This document shows positions 16,774-26,187 of a stretch of 64,000 nucleotides of DNA, one piece after another. Origin of the DNA: an uncultured Candidatus Melainabacteria bacterium. GTDB taxonomy: Bacteria > Cyanobacteriota > Vampirovibrionia > Gastranaerophilales > Gastranaerophilaceae. The stretch covers positions 62,001 to 126,000 of the forward strand of contig CAKUZI010000005.1 in the NCBI GenBank assembly GCA_934717855.1. The letters are read 5' to 3'. Made by a program: the position numbers and the translations under genes. Below the pieces are notes generated by a model. The model saw only the letters and a list, made by a program, of their open reading frames with translations, was not told the DNA's origin and searched no databases. Within the stretch, counting starts at the first letter, position 1. The number at the start of each line of letters is the position of its first letter.

Positions 16774-19700
16774 GTTTGTTTTCCTCTGTAATTTTATATA
16801 ATAGCGGAATAAGGAAGATTGTAAAGGCTGTACCAACCAACAATCCGCCAATTATCGCTATCGCAAAAGGTTTCTGACTTTGAGCTCCTATCCCGTTTGA
16901 TAGTGAGGCCGGCAACAGACCTAAAATTGCAACGAGTGAAGCTGTTAAAACCGGTCTGAGTTTTTGGATTGCACCTTTTTCAATTGCTAATGATAAGTTA
17001 TGATGCAATTTATGTTGTCTTATAATTGAAGATAACAAAATTACTCCGTTTTGAATAGATACACCAATAGAAGCAATGAATCCAACTCCTGCGGAAATTG
17101 AAAAATAAGTTCTTGTAATAAAGAGTGCAAATATACATCCTGACAGAGTTACCAAGATTGGAGACATTGCAATTAGAACATGTTTTTTATCTTTGTAGTT
17201 TAAATGAAGAATACAACCAATCAGTATCAATGTAATTGGCAAAATTATTGCAAGTCTTGTATCAGCACTTTTTTGACTTTCAGATTGACCGGCCCATTTA
17301 ATACGATATTCATCAGAAAGCTGTATTTTTTTATCAAGTTCTTTTTGCGCTTCTTTTACAGTAGAGCCCAAATCTCGTCCCCTAATATTAAATCTGACAA
17401 TTGCGACACGAGAATTTTCACTGCGCGTAATAATCATGGCTCCGTTATCGGTAGAAATATTTGTAACATTGCTCAAAGGCACCGATATTCCCTCCGGAGT
17501 TTTTACAATAATGTTTTGAATTTTTCTGTAAGAATCTCTATCTTCTGCTTCTAATCTCAAAAATACATCAAATCTTTTTTCATTTTCCAAAACTTGTGTT
17601 GCACTTTTACCACCAATTGCAATTTCAACAACTTTTTGAATGTCATCACTTCTTAATCCGTAACGAGACGCTTTTACTCTATCAATTTTAATTTGATATT
17701 GAGGTTGTCCAATAATTTGATCATATGACAAATCTACAATTCCCTTAACATTTGAGAGAACTGCTATTGTTTGATCTTGTAATTTTTGCAATTCATATAA
17801 ATCAGGGCCGTATATTTTGACAACAACTTGACCTTTAGAACCAGAAACAGCTTCTTCTACGTTATCCTGAATATATTGTGTAAAATAAGTTGTAATCCCT
17901 GGGATATCTGACAATTTTTCGGACATATCCTGAATTAGTTTTTGCTTATTTTTATGCCATTTCCAACGCCAATCTTTAGCAAGTTTTAAATCAACCATAT
18001 TTTCAATATTACTCAAAAGATTTGGATCTGTTCCGTCGTCAGCAGAGCCAATATGCGAAATAACATTTTTAACCTCAGGATATTGAAGTAAAACTTCTCT
18101 AATTTTACGTGCGACATCAACAGAATGTTCTATTGTCGTGCTTCTAGGCAAAACAGTTACCCTTAGCCAAATATTCCCTTCATCAAGGTTTGGCAAAAAT
18201 TCTGAACCAATAAATCCAAACAGAGCAACCGCAACTATAAACATTCCACAAACAACAGAAAGGAAATTTTTAGGCTGTTCTAAAACTTTTTCTAACGTTT
18301 TTTTATAAACTTCTGTTATTTTATCAAGAATTGTATTTTCTTTTTCATGAATATTTTTCGCAGGCATGTAAATAGCTGAAATTGCAGGCAACAAGAATAA
18401 TGATGCAATCACGGCGCCAATTAAAGAAAAGCCCATTGTAAAAGCTAACGGATGAAACAGTTTTCCGACAACCCCATCAAACGCAAATATTGGCAAAAAG
18501 CAACACAAAATGATTACAGTTGAAAAAATTATAACACTTCCAACCTCTTTTACTGCCTTATATATTATTGCCTCTTTTTTGATTTGCGTAAACTGTCCTT
18601 TATATTCTGCAAGACAGCGGAAAATATTTTCCATCAAAATTACAGCTCCGTCAACAATTATCCCAAAATCAACTGCTCCCATGCTCAAAAGATTTGCGGG
18701 AATATCAAATATTCTAAAAAGAGTAAACGCAAAAGCTAAAGCTAGAGGGATTACAAGTGAAGCAATCAGGGTTATTCTTAAATCTAAAATAAATGCGAAT
18801 AAGACAATTATAACAAACACAATTCCACAAACAACGTTATGTCCGATAGTGTGCATTGTGTTGTGAATTAATTCACTTCTTTCATAAAATGGTTTTAAGT
18901 GAATTCCTTTTGGTAATTGAGCTTTAATGTCAGGCAATTTTTGTTGAAGATTTTTGATTGTTTTAGTTGGATTTTCACCTTTTCGCATCAAAACAATACC
19001 CTCTACAACATCGTTATCGAGGTTTTTACCAACTTGTCCTATTCTGACAGCAGGTTCAACAGCGACAATCCCAACATCCTTAACTCTTATAGGAATTCCA
19101 TTTCGAGAAGTTATAACAGTATCTTCAATACTTTTTACATCGGAATAAAGCCCCAAACCTCTTACAATATAAGCTTGGTCATTTTTAGAAATATAATGTC
19201 CGCCTCCTGTGGAGTTTGAGGCTTTTATAGCATCAAAAATTTCTCCAACATCAAGATTGTAAAAACGAACTTTTTCATGATTTAGAATTACTTTATAAGT
19301 TTTTACAGGACCACCAAAACTATTAACTTCAATAATCCCCGGAACTTGTTTGAAAGCTTTTTCCATTTGCCAATCTTCAATAGCTTTCATTGTCATTGGG
19401 GTGTAATAATCAGATTCCAGTGTATATCTGTAGATTTCACCAATCGGCGATGCGTCAGGCCCTAATACCGGTTTTACGCCCTCAGGTAGTTCGGTTTGAT
19501 AAACTCTTTCCAAAACTTGTTGTCTGATTAATGAAGATGGTAAACCGTCCGCAAAAACCACTTTTATAACAGAAAGCCCAAAAAGTGAACTGGAATAAAG
19601 TTTTTGTTCGTTTGGAATTCCATTCAAATTCTTTTCCAAAGGAATAGTTGCAAGTCTTTCTACTTCTTCTGCTGATTTTCCGGGCATTTGAGTAATAACT

Positions 19701-19849
19701 TGCACGATAGGATTTGTAAAATCAGGATATGCTTCAATATCAATTGTTTTAAAGCCATACAATCCACATAAAAGTAATATTAGTGCAATTGTCGCCGATA
19801 CAAATTTATTTTTAATTGAGATTTTAATCATTTTGTCAAATAACTTCAC
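16760..19849 (-). CDS. czcA: CzcA-type heavy-metal RND efflux pump
   Basis: A 1029-aa proton-driven RND transporter of the heavy-metal (HME) subfamily. It starts with MIKISIKNKFVSATIALILLL and has twelve membrane segments and two large periplasmic loops. The fourth helix carries GAVDFGIIVDGAVILMEN (Asp394, Asp400, Glu407). This is the DFG-D-E pattern of CzcA/CnrA-like Zn/Co/Ni pumps, not the pattern of CusA/SilA copper-silver pumps. Metal preference is inferred from that motif only. It overlaps the genes on both sides by 14 nt, so the three subunits are translationally coupled. Confidence 0.95.
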   Translation of the reverse strand: MKLFDKMIKISIKNKFVSATIALILLLCGLYGFKTIDIEAYPDFTNPIVQVITQMPGKSAEEVERLATIPLEKNLNGIPNEQKLYSSSLFGLSVIKVVFADGLPSSLIRQQVLERVYQTELPEGVKPVLGPDASPIGEIYRYTLESDYYTPMTMKAIEDWQMEKAFKQVPGIIEVNSFGGPVKTYKVILNHEKVRFYNLDVGEIFDAIKASNSTGGGHYISKNDQAYIVRGLGLYSDVKSIEDTVITSRNGIPIRVKDVGIVAVEPAVRIGQVGKNLDNDVVEGIVLMRKGENPTKTIKNLQQKLPDIKAQLPKGIHLKPFYERSELIHNTMHTIGHNVVCGIVFVIIVLFAFILDLRITLIASLVIPLALAFAFTLFRIFDIPANLLSMGAVDFGIIVDGAVILMENIFRCLAEYKGQFTQIKKEAIIYKAVKEVGSVIIFSTVIILCCFLPIFAFDGVVGKLFHPLAFTMGFSLIGAVIASLFLLPAISAIYMPAKNIHEKENTILDKITEVYKKTLEKVLEQPKNFLSVVCGMFIVAVALFGFIGSEFLPNLDEGNIWLRVTVLPRSTTIEHSVDVARKIREVLLQYPEVKNVISHIGSADDGTDPNLLSNIENMVDLKLAKDWRWKWHKNKQKLIQDMSEKLSDIPGITTYFTQYIQDNVEEAVSGSKGQVVVKIYGPDLYELQKLQDQTIAVLSNVKGIVDLSYDQIIGQPQYQIKIDRVKASRYGLRSDDIQKVVEIAIGGKSATQVLENEKRFDVFLRLEAEDRDSYRKIQNIIVKTPEGISVPLSNVTNISTDNGAMIITRSENSRVAIVRFNIRGRDLGSTVKEAQKELDKKIQLSDEYRIKWAGQSESQKSADTRLAIILPITLILIGCILHLNYKDKKHVLIAMSPILVTLSGCIFALFITRTYFSISAGVGFIASIGVSIQNGVILLSSIIRQHKLHHNLSLAIEKGAIQKLRPVLTASLVAILGLLPASLSNGIGAQSQKPFAIAIIGGLLVGTAFTIFLIPLLYKITEENKHENS

Positions 19850-21137
19850 TGTCTGTTTTCAACTCCTCTTGATTAACTTCTCTCAAAAAATCTATCCAGC
19901 AATTGTAATAATCTGCTAATGCATATGTATAGCCAACAACAATCGATTTATAAGACTGCTCCATTACGATTAACGAAGTAAGATTAGACTTGCCGACTTC
20001 ATAACTTCTTTTGGAAACCCTAATCATTTCATCAGAACTTTTTAACAATTTATCATTATAAAAATTTAAATTCATTTGAGCCGTAACAAATTTTTCATAT
20101 GCGCTATTCAAATCTTTTAAAGCTTTATTTTGGGTTGAAACATAATTCAATTCAGCTTTTTCAACTTCCAACTTGGCATTTTTAATTTCCGGTCTATAAG
20201 AATATAAAAGCGGGATATTTACAAGACTTGCACCTGCATAAGCTCCAGCTTTAAATCTTCCATCGTCGCTCATTGCTTTTGACTGATAACCATAACCGGC
20301 TTGAACTTCTATGTCAGGAATTCTCTGCCTAGCAACAACTGTCAAGTTTTTTTCAGCAATATCTATTTGTCGTTTTGCAATTCGAATATCAAAACGATTT
20401 TTTAAGCTATCTTCCGCAATCGCCTCAAATTCAGGCATCTTATTTTTAGGACTTGGTGTTGCAAGATCAATAAAATTGTCTTTAAACAAATCATCAGACG
20501 TGTCAAATTTCAGATAAGCTTTATCTTTTGGATTAATTGTTTTATTAAACTCAAATATCGCACTTTTAACATTGACTTTGGCAGTGTTAACTTGTGTTAT
20601 CATTTGATTAAGAGCGATTTCAGCCTGAATTACATCTATTTCAGGAGAAGCACCCGCATCATAGCGTTTTTGAGCAATTGCTAAAAGATCCTGTAAAAGT
20701 TCTTGCTGATCCTGCAATGTTTTTAAAATCGATTTTGCAGTAACAAGATCTATATATGCTTCTCTTACATCCATCTTAAGGTCAAATTCATAGAATTTCA
20801 AATTTTCTTTTGCAAGTTCAAAATTTGCCTTTGCCAATTTTTTCCTAGCTCCACGTTTTGCAATTTCAATAGTTTCAGTCATCCCAAAAAGTTGAGGGTT
20901 TCCCTTGCCGGCACTTCCGTAATTGTAAAAAACATCAAAATCAGGATTCTGAAGCCTGTTAGCTACTTTAATATTATTTTTAGCAATTTCTGCATCAAGC
21001 TTATTTGCGTAAAAATCAATATTGTTTTTTACAGCAAGTTCAATCGCTTCTTCTAAAGTAAGCTTTTCAACTGGGTTATCTGCTAAACAAACTTGTCCAA
21101 CAAATAATATTAAAATTATTGCTAAAAATTTCTTCAT
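19836..21137 (-). CDS. TolC/CzcC-family outer membrane efflux protein
   Basis: A 433-aa outer membrane factor with a signal peptide (FLAIILILFVGQVCLA) followed by two repeated OEP units: LTLEEAIELAVKNNIDFYANKLDAE and QNPDFDVFYNYGSA in the first half, then RFDIRIAKRQIDIAEKNLTVVARQRIPDIEVQ in the second. Members trimerise into a barrel plus periplasmic tunnel through which the RND pump expels substrate. It is the first gene of the metal-efflux operon. The ATG at 21137 has GGGTG upstream; a start 18 nt earlier would extend the basic N-terminus and is less likely. Confidence 0.93.
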   Translation of the reverse strand: MKKFLAIILILFVGQVCLADNPVEKLTLEEAIELAVKNNIDFYANKLDAEIAKNNIKVANRLQNPDFDVFYNYGSAGKGNPQLFGMTETIEIAKRGARKKLAKANFELAKENLKFYEFDLKMDVREAYIDLVTAKSILKTLQDQQELLQDLLAIAQKRYDAGASPEIDVIQAEIALNQMITQVNTAKVNVKSAIFEFNKTINPKDKAYLKFDTSDDLFKDNFIDLATPSPKNKMPEFEAIAEDSLKNRFDIRIAKRQIDIAEKNLTVVARQRIPDIEVQAGYGYQSKAMSDDGRFKAGAYAGASLVNIPLLYSYRPEIKNAKLEVEKAELNYVSTQNKALKDLNSAYEKFVTAQMNLNFYNDKLLKSSDEMIRVSKRSYEVGKSNLTSLIVMEQSYKSIVVGYTYALADYYNCWIDFLREVNQEELKTDSEVI

Positions 21138-21158
21138 ACACCCTAATCTTCTCATTAT

Positions 21159-21187
21159 ATTATAGCATGTATAAGCTTATACTGAAC
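21159..21187 (-). promoter_or_regulatory. Promoter of the metal-efflux operon
   Basis: The minus strand has a TATAAT (21164-21159) 21 nt upstream of the start codon. At a 17-nt spacing the -35 region (GTTCAG) is poor, and the spacer is almost filled by a perfect palindrome. A weak -35 with a dyad in the spacer is typical of regulated promoters. Confidence 0.6.
21169..21182. promoter_or_regulatory. Perfect palindrome GTATAAGCTTATAC, likely operator
   Basis: A 14-bp perfect inverted repeat sits between the -10 and -35 regions of the efflux operon. A dimeric metal sensor (MerR, ArsR or DtxR/Fur type) would be expected to bind here; none is encoded nearby. Confidence 0.55.
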
Positions 21188-21240
21188 TAAATTTTAAGAA
21201 ATTGCAACGAAATAAAATAATGCTTTTTTAATACATAAAA

Positions 21241-21276
21241 TAAAAGACCGCTGAACTCATGTTCATCGGTCTTTTA
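21241..21276 (-). terminator. Terminator after tRNA-Gly(GCC)
   Basis: The long stem TAAAAGACCG(A)TGAAC / GTTCA(G)CGGTCTTTTA is followed by a T-rich tract on the minus strand, directly after the tRNA CCA end. Confidence 0.85.
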
Positions 21277-21351
21277 TGGAGCGGGAGACGAGGCTCGAAC
21301 TCGCGACATCCTCCTTGGCAAGGAGGCATTCTACCACTGAATTACCCCCGC
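21277..21351 (-). tRNA. tRNA-Gly (GCC)
   Basis: The acceptor GCGGGGG pairs with CTCCCGC (one G-U). The anticodon stem CCTCC/GGAGG holds loop TTGCCAA, anticodon GCC. CCA is encoded. Its D arm (TAATTCAGTGGTAGAATG) is identical to that of tRNA-Gly(CCC) at 15467-15541. Confidence 0.95.
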
Positions 21352-21410
21352 ATTGGGTACTTTTCTATTGTTACATGAAAAAAAATAAATTGCAAGCACT
21401 TTTTTATTTT

Positions 21411-24400
21411 TTATGCAACTTGTTCTTCTTTTTCGTTGCTGTCTAATGAGCGAACGTCAATATCAAGCCTATCTCCAAACTGTTTTTTCAAGATATTTAC
21501 CAACTCGTTTGAGCTTGCAACCCAAAACATAGAAGCTGTTAGAACTTTTACATCTCCGTCTAAATCTTTTAGTTTGAATGTGACAGGATCAGAACCGGCA
21601 TGCTGACACAAAATATTTTTCAAATATACTACTTCTTCAAATTTAAAATCGTCATTCAAAGTTATTGTAAATATATTTGAATTATCAACTGTTTTTACAC
21701 TTTCAACCAAAAGAGTTGGAGGCTCATCATCGCTTCGTCGACTAACTTTTCCTGACACAATCACCCTTTGCTCATTTTGCAAAAAGTCCCCATATTCCTG
21801 AATAGTTCTATTGAAAGCAATAACCTCAATTTTTCCGGACAAATCTTCTACTGTAACAAATCGGATAAATTTTGTCGGATCTTTTTTGGTTGGAATTTGC
21901 TTTACTGCCGTAATAAGTCCGCAAATTGTAACTATTTTATCATTCGGAAGTTCCGCAATTTCAGTAATTTTATGTGTCATTAAAAAAGGCAACTTACTTC
22001 TAATCGTAGAAAGCGGGTGACTTGTTACGTAAAACCCTAAAAATTCTTTTTCGAAATTTTGCAAAGTCCTTGCATCATATTCTTCATCTGAACCGGATAG
22101 CTGGAATTTTGCTTCTTCAATTGCTGATGTGTCACCAAGCATGTCAAACAAACTACCCTGTCCGGATTCTTTTGCTTTTGATTCTTTTGTCGCCGTTGAG
22201 GTTATATATTCAATATTATCCCAAAGCTGTTTACGGCTTTTTTCAATAGATGCAAAAGCTCCTGCTTTAATTAAACCTTCAAGCGTCTTTTTATTTGAAC
22301 ATTTTGTATCAAGTCGCTTAATGTAATCATAAATTGATTTATAATCACCATTTTCTTCTCGCTCTTTAATAATTTCTTCAATAATAGCTTCCCCTACTTG
22401 TTTGATAGAAGCCAAACCAAAACGAATATTCCTACCGTCCGGAGCATATTCCAAAAACGATTTATTAATATCCGGCGGAAGAACCTTAATACCATATTTC
22501 AACGCTTCTTCTATGTATGCCTGAGTTTTTTCCTGATCTCCGGCAACACTTGATAGCAATGCTGATAAGTATTCAACAGGATAATGGCATTTCAAATAAG
22601 CTGTTTGGTAAGATACAAAAGCATAAGCAGATGAGTGTGCACGGTTAAAACAGTATGCAGCAAAATTTTGGATTTGGTTAAACAACTTTTTCGCATCTTC
22701 TGCTTTCATACCATATTTGGCAGAACCCTCAATAAGTTTACCTTCTTGCGCAGCCATCGCTTCCGGATCTTTGTGCCCCATCATACGACGAACCTGATCG
22801 GCTTGACCAAGAGAATAATCCGCCATAACTTGGAAGATTTGCATGATCTGTTCTTGATAAACCATTGTCCCATAAGTATCTTTAAGGATTGGTTCAAGTC
22901 TTGGATGAGCATAAGTAATAGCTTGACGACCATGTTTTCTTTCTACGAAATCGTCAACCATGCCAGATCCCAACGGCCCCGGACGGAACAAGGCTACCAA
23001 AGCTCCCAAATCTTCAAAAACGTCGGGTTTAAGTTTTTTAACCAAACTTGTCATCCCGGAAGATTCAAGCTGGAAAACGCCAACTGTTTCGCCTCGAACA
23101 AGCATGTCATAAGTTGGCTTATCATCAAGCGGAATGTGGTTGATATCAACATCAATTCCCTGACATTTTTGAATAAGTTTGACAGTCTTGTGAATCATCG
23201 TCAAGTTACGCAAGCCCAAAAAGTCCATCTTCAAAAGTTTCATCTTTTCCAAGATTTCTCTATGGTACTGCGTAATAATAATTCCATCTTTTGACGGCTG
23301 AACCGGAACAATTTGGTCTAACGGTTTATATGAGATAATAACCCCTGCGGCGTGCATACCAATACCGCATTTTATCCCCTCAACACATTTCGCTGTGTCA
23401 ATTACACGTTTGATCTCAGGATCTTCATCATAAAGTTTTTTAAGTTCAGAACCATCAATCATTGACCCTGAAATTGTATCTTCAATCAATGAAGCAGTCT
23501 TATTACTCTTTGCATATTCCATACCAAAAACACGAGCAACACTTTTAAAAGCGTTTCTTGCGGCAAGTGTACTGAATGTAATAATCTGACAAACCTTGTC
23601 AGCACCGTATTTGTCTACTACGTAATCGATTACTTCGCCACGTTTTTCGATACAAAAGTCCGTATCAATATCGGGCATGCTGAAACGTTCAGGGTTCAAA
23701 AATCTTTCGAACAAAAGATGGTGGCGAATAGGGTCAAGGTCTGTGATATCAAGTGCGTAAGCAACAACTGAACCTGCTGCCGAACCTCTTCCCGGTCCTA
23801 CCGGAATATCATGTGTTTTGGCATAATGAATAAAATCCCAAGTAATCAAGAAATATGCTGAAAAGCCCATCTTCTCGATAATTCCAAGCTCGTATTTTAC
23901 ACGTTCTTTAAGCTCGTCATTAATATTTTCTTCACCATACTTTCTTTTCAAACCTTGCATAACAAGTTCTTCCAAGTATGAATCTGTTGTATGGTTAGGT
24001 GGAACTTTGAAATCCGGTAAAGGAGCTTCCCATTTGATTGTTACGTGACATTGCTCTGCAATATCAACTGTATTTTTAACACATTGGTCAAATGTTTCTG
24101 AATCCATCCACTTGAACGCATCGCGCATTTCAGAAACTGTTTTTACGTAAAACTCATTATTCGGGAAATGAAAACGATTTTCTTCATCTTTCATTGACTG
24201 AGTCTGCATACAAAGTAAAGTATCATGCCAGTCAGCATCTTCTTTTTTCAAATAGTGAGAGTCATTTGTGATAATCATTTTGATATCAAGTTCTTTTGCA
24301 ATTTTGATTAAATCAGGGTTTGTGCGTTTTTGTTCTTCCAAACCATGATCTTGAAGCTCGATATAATAATCATCTCCAAACAAATCTTTATAACGTTTTG

Positions 24401-24881
24401 CAACCGCCTTAGCACCCTCATAATCACCTTTAATAAGGTGTTTCAAAACCTCTCCACCTAAACAAGCAGAGCAACAAATCAGTCCCTCATGGTGCTCTTT
24501 TAAAAGTTCAAAATTGATACGAGGCTTCATATAAAAGCCTTTGCAAGCAGCATCAGAAGCTAACTTTACCATATTCATATAGCCAGTGTTATTTTTGGCT
24601 AAAAGAATAAGGTGATATCTCGGATTGTTATGAGCATCACGCTCGTCAAGCGGTCCTGAGTGGACATAAAACTCACAACCGATAATCGGTTTTATACCTG
24701 CAGCTTTTGCCTCTAAGTATAAATCTAACGCACCATACATAACCCCGTGATCGGTAATTGCAACGGCAGGCATGTTATTTTCTTTTGCAAAATTACATAA
24801 ATCTTTTAGTTTAATAGCACCATCCAGCAAAGAAAATTCACTGTGCAGGTGCAACGGTACAAATTGTGTGTTCTCATCCAT
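21411..24881 (-). CDS. dnaE: DNA polymerase III alpha subunit
   Basis: The replicative polymerase, 1156 aa, DnaE1 type. Domains in order: N-terminal PHP (HLHSEFSLLDGAIKL, residues about 11-25), palm with GPGRGSAAGS (about 365) and the metal-binding aspartates in PDIDTDF (about 398), fingers and the beta-binding region, HhH, and a C-terminal OB fold (ITVCGLITAVKQIPTKKD, about 990). It is not PolC: no embedded exonuclease is present. The ATG has no Shine-Dalgarno; a TGTTAAAAT ends 7 nt upstream, so the mRNA is predicted leaderless. Confidence 0.97.
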   Translation of the reverse strand: MDENTQFVPLHLHSEFSLLDGAIKLKDLCNFAKENNMPAVAITDHGVMYGALDLYLEAKAAGIKPIIGCEFYVHSGPLDERDAHNNPRYHLILLAKNNTGYMNMVKLASDAACKGFYMKPRINFELLKEHHEGLICCSACLGGEVLKHLIKGDYEGAKAVAKRYKDLFGDDYYIELQDHGLEEQKRTNPDLIKIAKELDIKMIITNDSHYLKKEDADWHDTLLCMQTQSMKDEENRFHFPNNEFYVKTVSEMRDAFKWMDSETFDQCVKNTVDIAEQCHVTIKWEAPLPDFKVPPNHTTDSYLEELVMQGLKRKYGEENINDELKERVKYELGIIEKMGFSAYFLITWDFIHYAKTHDIPVGPGRGSAAGSVVAYALDITDLDPIRHHLLFERFLNPERFSMPDIDTDFCIEKRGEVIDYVVDKYGADKVCQIITFSTLAARNAFKSVARVFGMEYAKSNKTASLIEDTISGSMIDGSELKKLYDEDPEIKRVIDTAKCVEGIKCGIGMHAAGVIISYKPLDQIVPVQPSKDGIIITQYHREILEKMKLLKMDFLGLRNLTMIHKTVKLIQKCQGIDVDINHIPLDDKPTYDMLVRGETVGVFQLESSGMTSLVKKLKPDVFEDLGALVALFRPGPLGSGMVDDFVERKHGRQAITYAHPRLEPILKDTYGTMVYQEQIMQIFQVMADYSLGQADQVRRMMGHKDPEAMAAQEGKLIEGSAKYGMKAEDAKKLFNQIQNFAAYCFNRAHSSAYAFVSYQTAYLKCHYPVEYLSALLSSVAGDQEKTQAYIEEALKYGIKVLPPDINKSFLEYAPDGRNIRFGLASIKQVGEAIIEEIIKEREENGDYKSIYDYIKRLDTKCSNKKTLEGLIKAGAFASIEKSRKQLWDNIEYITSTATKESKAKESGQGSLFDMLGDTSAIEEAKFQLSGSDEEYDARTLQNFEKEFLGFYVTSHPLSTIRSKLPFLMTHKITEIAELPNDKIVTICGLITAVKQIPTKKDPTKFIRFVTVEDLSGKIEVIAFNRTIQEYGDFLQNEQRVIVSGKVSRRSDDEPPTLLVESVKTVDNSNIFTITLNDDFKFEEVVYLKNILCQHAGSDPVTFKLKDLDGDVKVLTASMFWVASSNELVNILKKQFGDRLDIDVRSLDSNEKEEQVA

Positions 24882-24888
24882 ACTTAAA

Positions 24889-24897
24889 ATTTTAACA
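24889..24897 (-). promoter_or_regulatory. Extended -10 of dnaE, leaderless arrangement
   Basis: TGT-TAAAAT on the minus strand is followed by 7 nt (TTTAAGT) and the dnaE ATG. The TG one base upstream of the hexamer is an extended -10 element. Confidence 0.55.
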
Positions 24898-25003
24898 CAA
24901 GAGTATTTAAAAAACTTGAATGTTAATTTATATTTAAATGATTTTTGGTTTTATTATTCTGAGCGATTAGTAAAGAATCTCAAATGTTGAAAAAATCTGC
25001 CTA

Positions 25004-25188
25004 ACAACCTCTCTCCAAGGGAGAGTAGAGAGAGGGGTTGGATTTGATAAAAATAAAAAACTATTACTACTACTTTCCCCCTCCTCGAAATCAAAGATTT
25101 CGGTCCTCCCTCAAGTGGAGGACATTGAGTAACAAACTTTTGTAATACCAACATTTGTCATCGCGGACTTTGTTCCGCGATCTGACAT
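25004..25188. repeat. Intergenic island of hairpins between dnaE and WYL genes
   Basis: The 382-nt gap between dnaE and the WYL genes holds four inverted repeats: AACCTCTCTC / GAGAGGGGTT (25006-25039), CGAAATC-AAA-GATTTCG (25086-25102), GTCCTCC / GGAGGAC (25103-25123), and TGTCATCGCGGA / TCCGCGA-TC-TGACA (25156-25187). The island is more GC-rich than its flanks. A 66-codon minus-strand frame crosses it but lacks coding character. It looks like decayed or imported palindromic repeat elements; the family is not identified. Confidence 0.5.
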
Positions 25189-25263
25189 GAGCAGTTAAGT
25201 AGGTCTGAAGTCTACCACATCATCGTATTAAAAATAACTGAACAAGACATTAAAAATATTATA

Positions 25264-26187
25264 TTAATAATTTGCTAGTGTAGCGTTAATTTTTTCAACC
25301 ATTTCTTCCCTCAAGAATTTCGGAGAACAAATTTCGCATTCTGTTCCATAACGCATTATTCTCGCCAACAACAAATCTAAATCTTCATTTTTATTAATTA
25401 TAATTTGGCTACCATCAGCATCTATTTTATCAAGTCTTTCCCAATCTCTTAATTTATAGTTTTTAGCTAATCTGTTTTTAATTTTATAAACAACTGTTGT
25501 TGGGATAGAAGCTGAAGAAGAAGCAACCGGCAATTGTTTTATTGAGCGAATATTATCAATTGGGATTTCATATACTCTGCTTCCACTGTTACCTAGAACC
25601 TTTAAGCAAATTTTTCTTTTAACGTAAGTTTGTTCAAGTGGAGAACATATTAAATTAAACTCTTCACCTTTTTCATTTGAAAAAATAATTTCAAGTTTTT
25701 GTTTATCTTGGCAATATTTTTGGCATTGTTTAACTTGTTCAACCATCTCTGAGTGATAAAAAGAAAGGTGCAAATTTGTAGTATTATTTGCAATTTGTTC
25801 GCAACTTTGCGCACTTTCATCATAGCGCATTTCAAGTTTTCTTAAAAACTCATCAAAATTTGTTTTTGTTTTCCCATTCGGAAGAAAATTATCAGCCTCT
25901 TTAAGAATTGCAATACTTTTCAAATCTTCAAGGCTAAATTTTAATTTATACAAAGCGCTGAACATATGGTATTTGCCATGAGTTTTTTTAATCTTTACTC
26001 CAAAAATCTTTAAAGCATTAAGATACTTATTTAATGTAACGTGAGTATTTGATGTCCCGTCATAATTGCCGTCTGAAAAAAGTTCAAGAACTTTTTTAAA
26101 TTCAACATCTCCATCATAAAGCATTTTAATAAATGTAAATAGTTTTATGCAGGCGTCATTGCATTTTTCTGTATACTTTCTAACCAC
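25264..26187 (-). CDS. WYL-domain transcriptional regulator (second of pair)
   Basis: A 307-aa regulator. The N-terminal part (about 1-85) has a winged-helix character (VTLNKYLNALKIFGVKIKK). The WYL-type domain covers about 145-225 (KLEIIFSNEKGEEFNLICSPLEQTY, ICLKVLGNSGSRVYEIPIDNIRSI), and a C-terminal WCX-like extension ends ILARIMRYGTECEICSPKFLREEM. WYL domains sense small ligands or nucleic acid. It overlaps the upstream WYL gene by 8 nt and shares its architecture, so the two probably act as a pair, as PafB and PafC do in actinobacteria. Confidence 0.85.
   Translation of the reverse strand: MVRKYTEKCNDACIKLFTFIKMLYDGDVEFKKVLELFSDGNYDGTSNTHVTLNKYLNALKIFGVKIKKTHGKYHMFSALYKLKFSLEDLKSIAILKEADNFLPNGKTKTNFDEFLRKLEMRYDESAQSCEQIANNTTNLHLSFYHSEMVEQVKQCQKYCQDKQKLEIIFSNEKGEEFNLICSPLEQTYVKRKICLKVLGNSGSRVYEIPIDNIRSIKQLPVASSSASIPTTVVYKIKNRLAKNYKLRDWERLDKIDADGSQIIINKNEDLDLLLARIMRYGTECEICSPKFLREEMVEKINATLANY

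Noticed and set aside
22635..23294. 219-codon plus-strand frame inside dnaE
   Set aside because: Antisense to highly conserved dnaE sequence, no ribosome site, and a composition expected of a shadow frame.
24954..25154. 66-codon minus-strand frame between dnaE and the WYL genes
   Set aside because: It runs across the hairpin island, and its residues mirror the palindromes rather than a protein; no Shine-Dalgarno.
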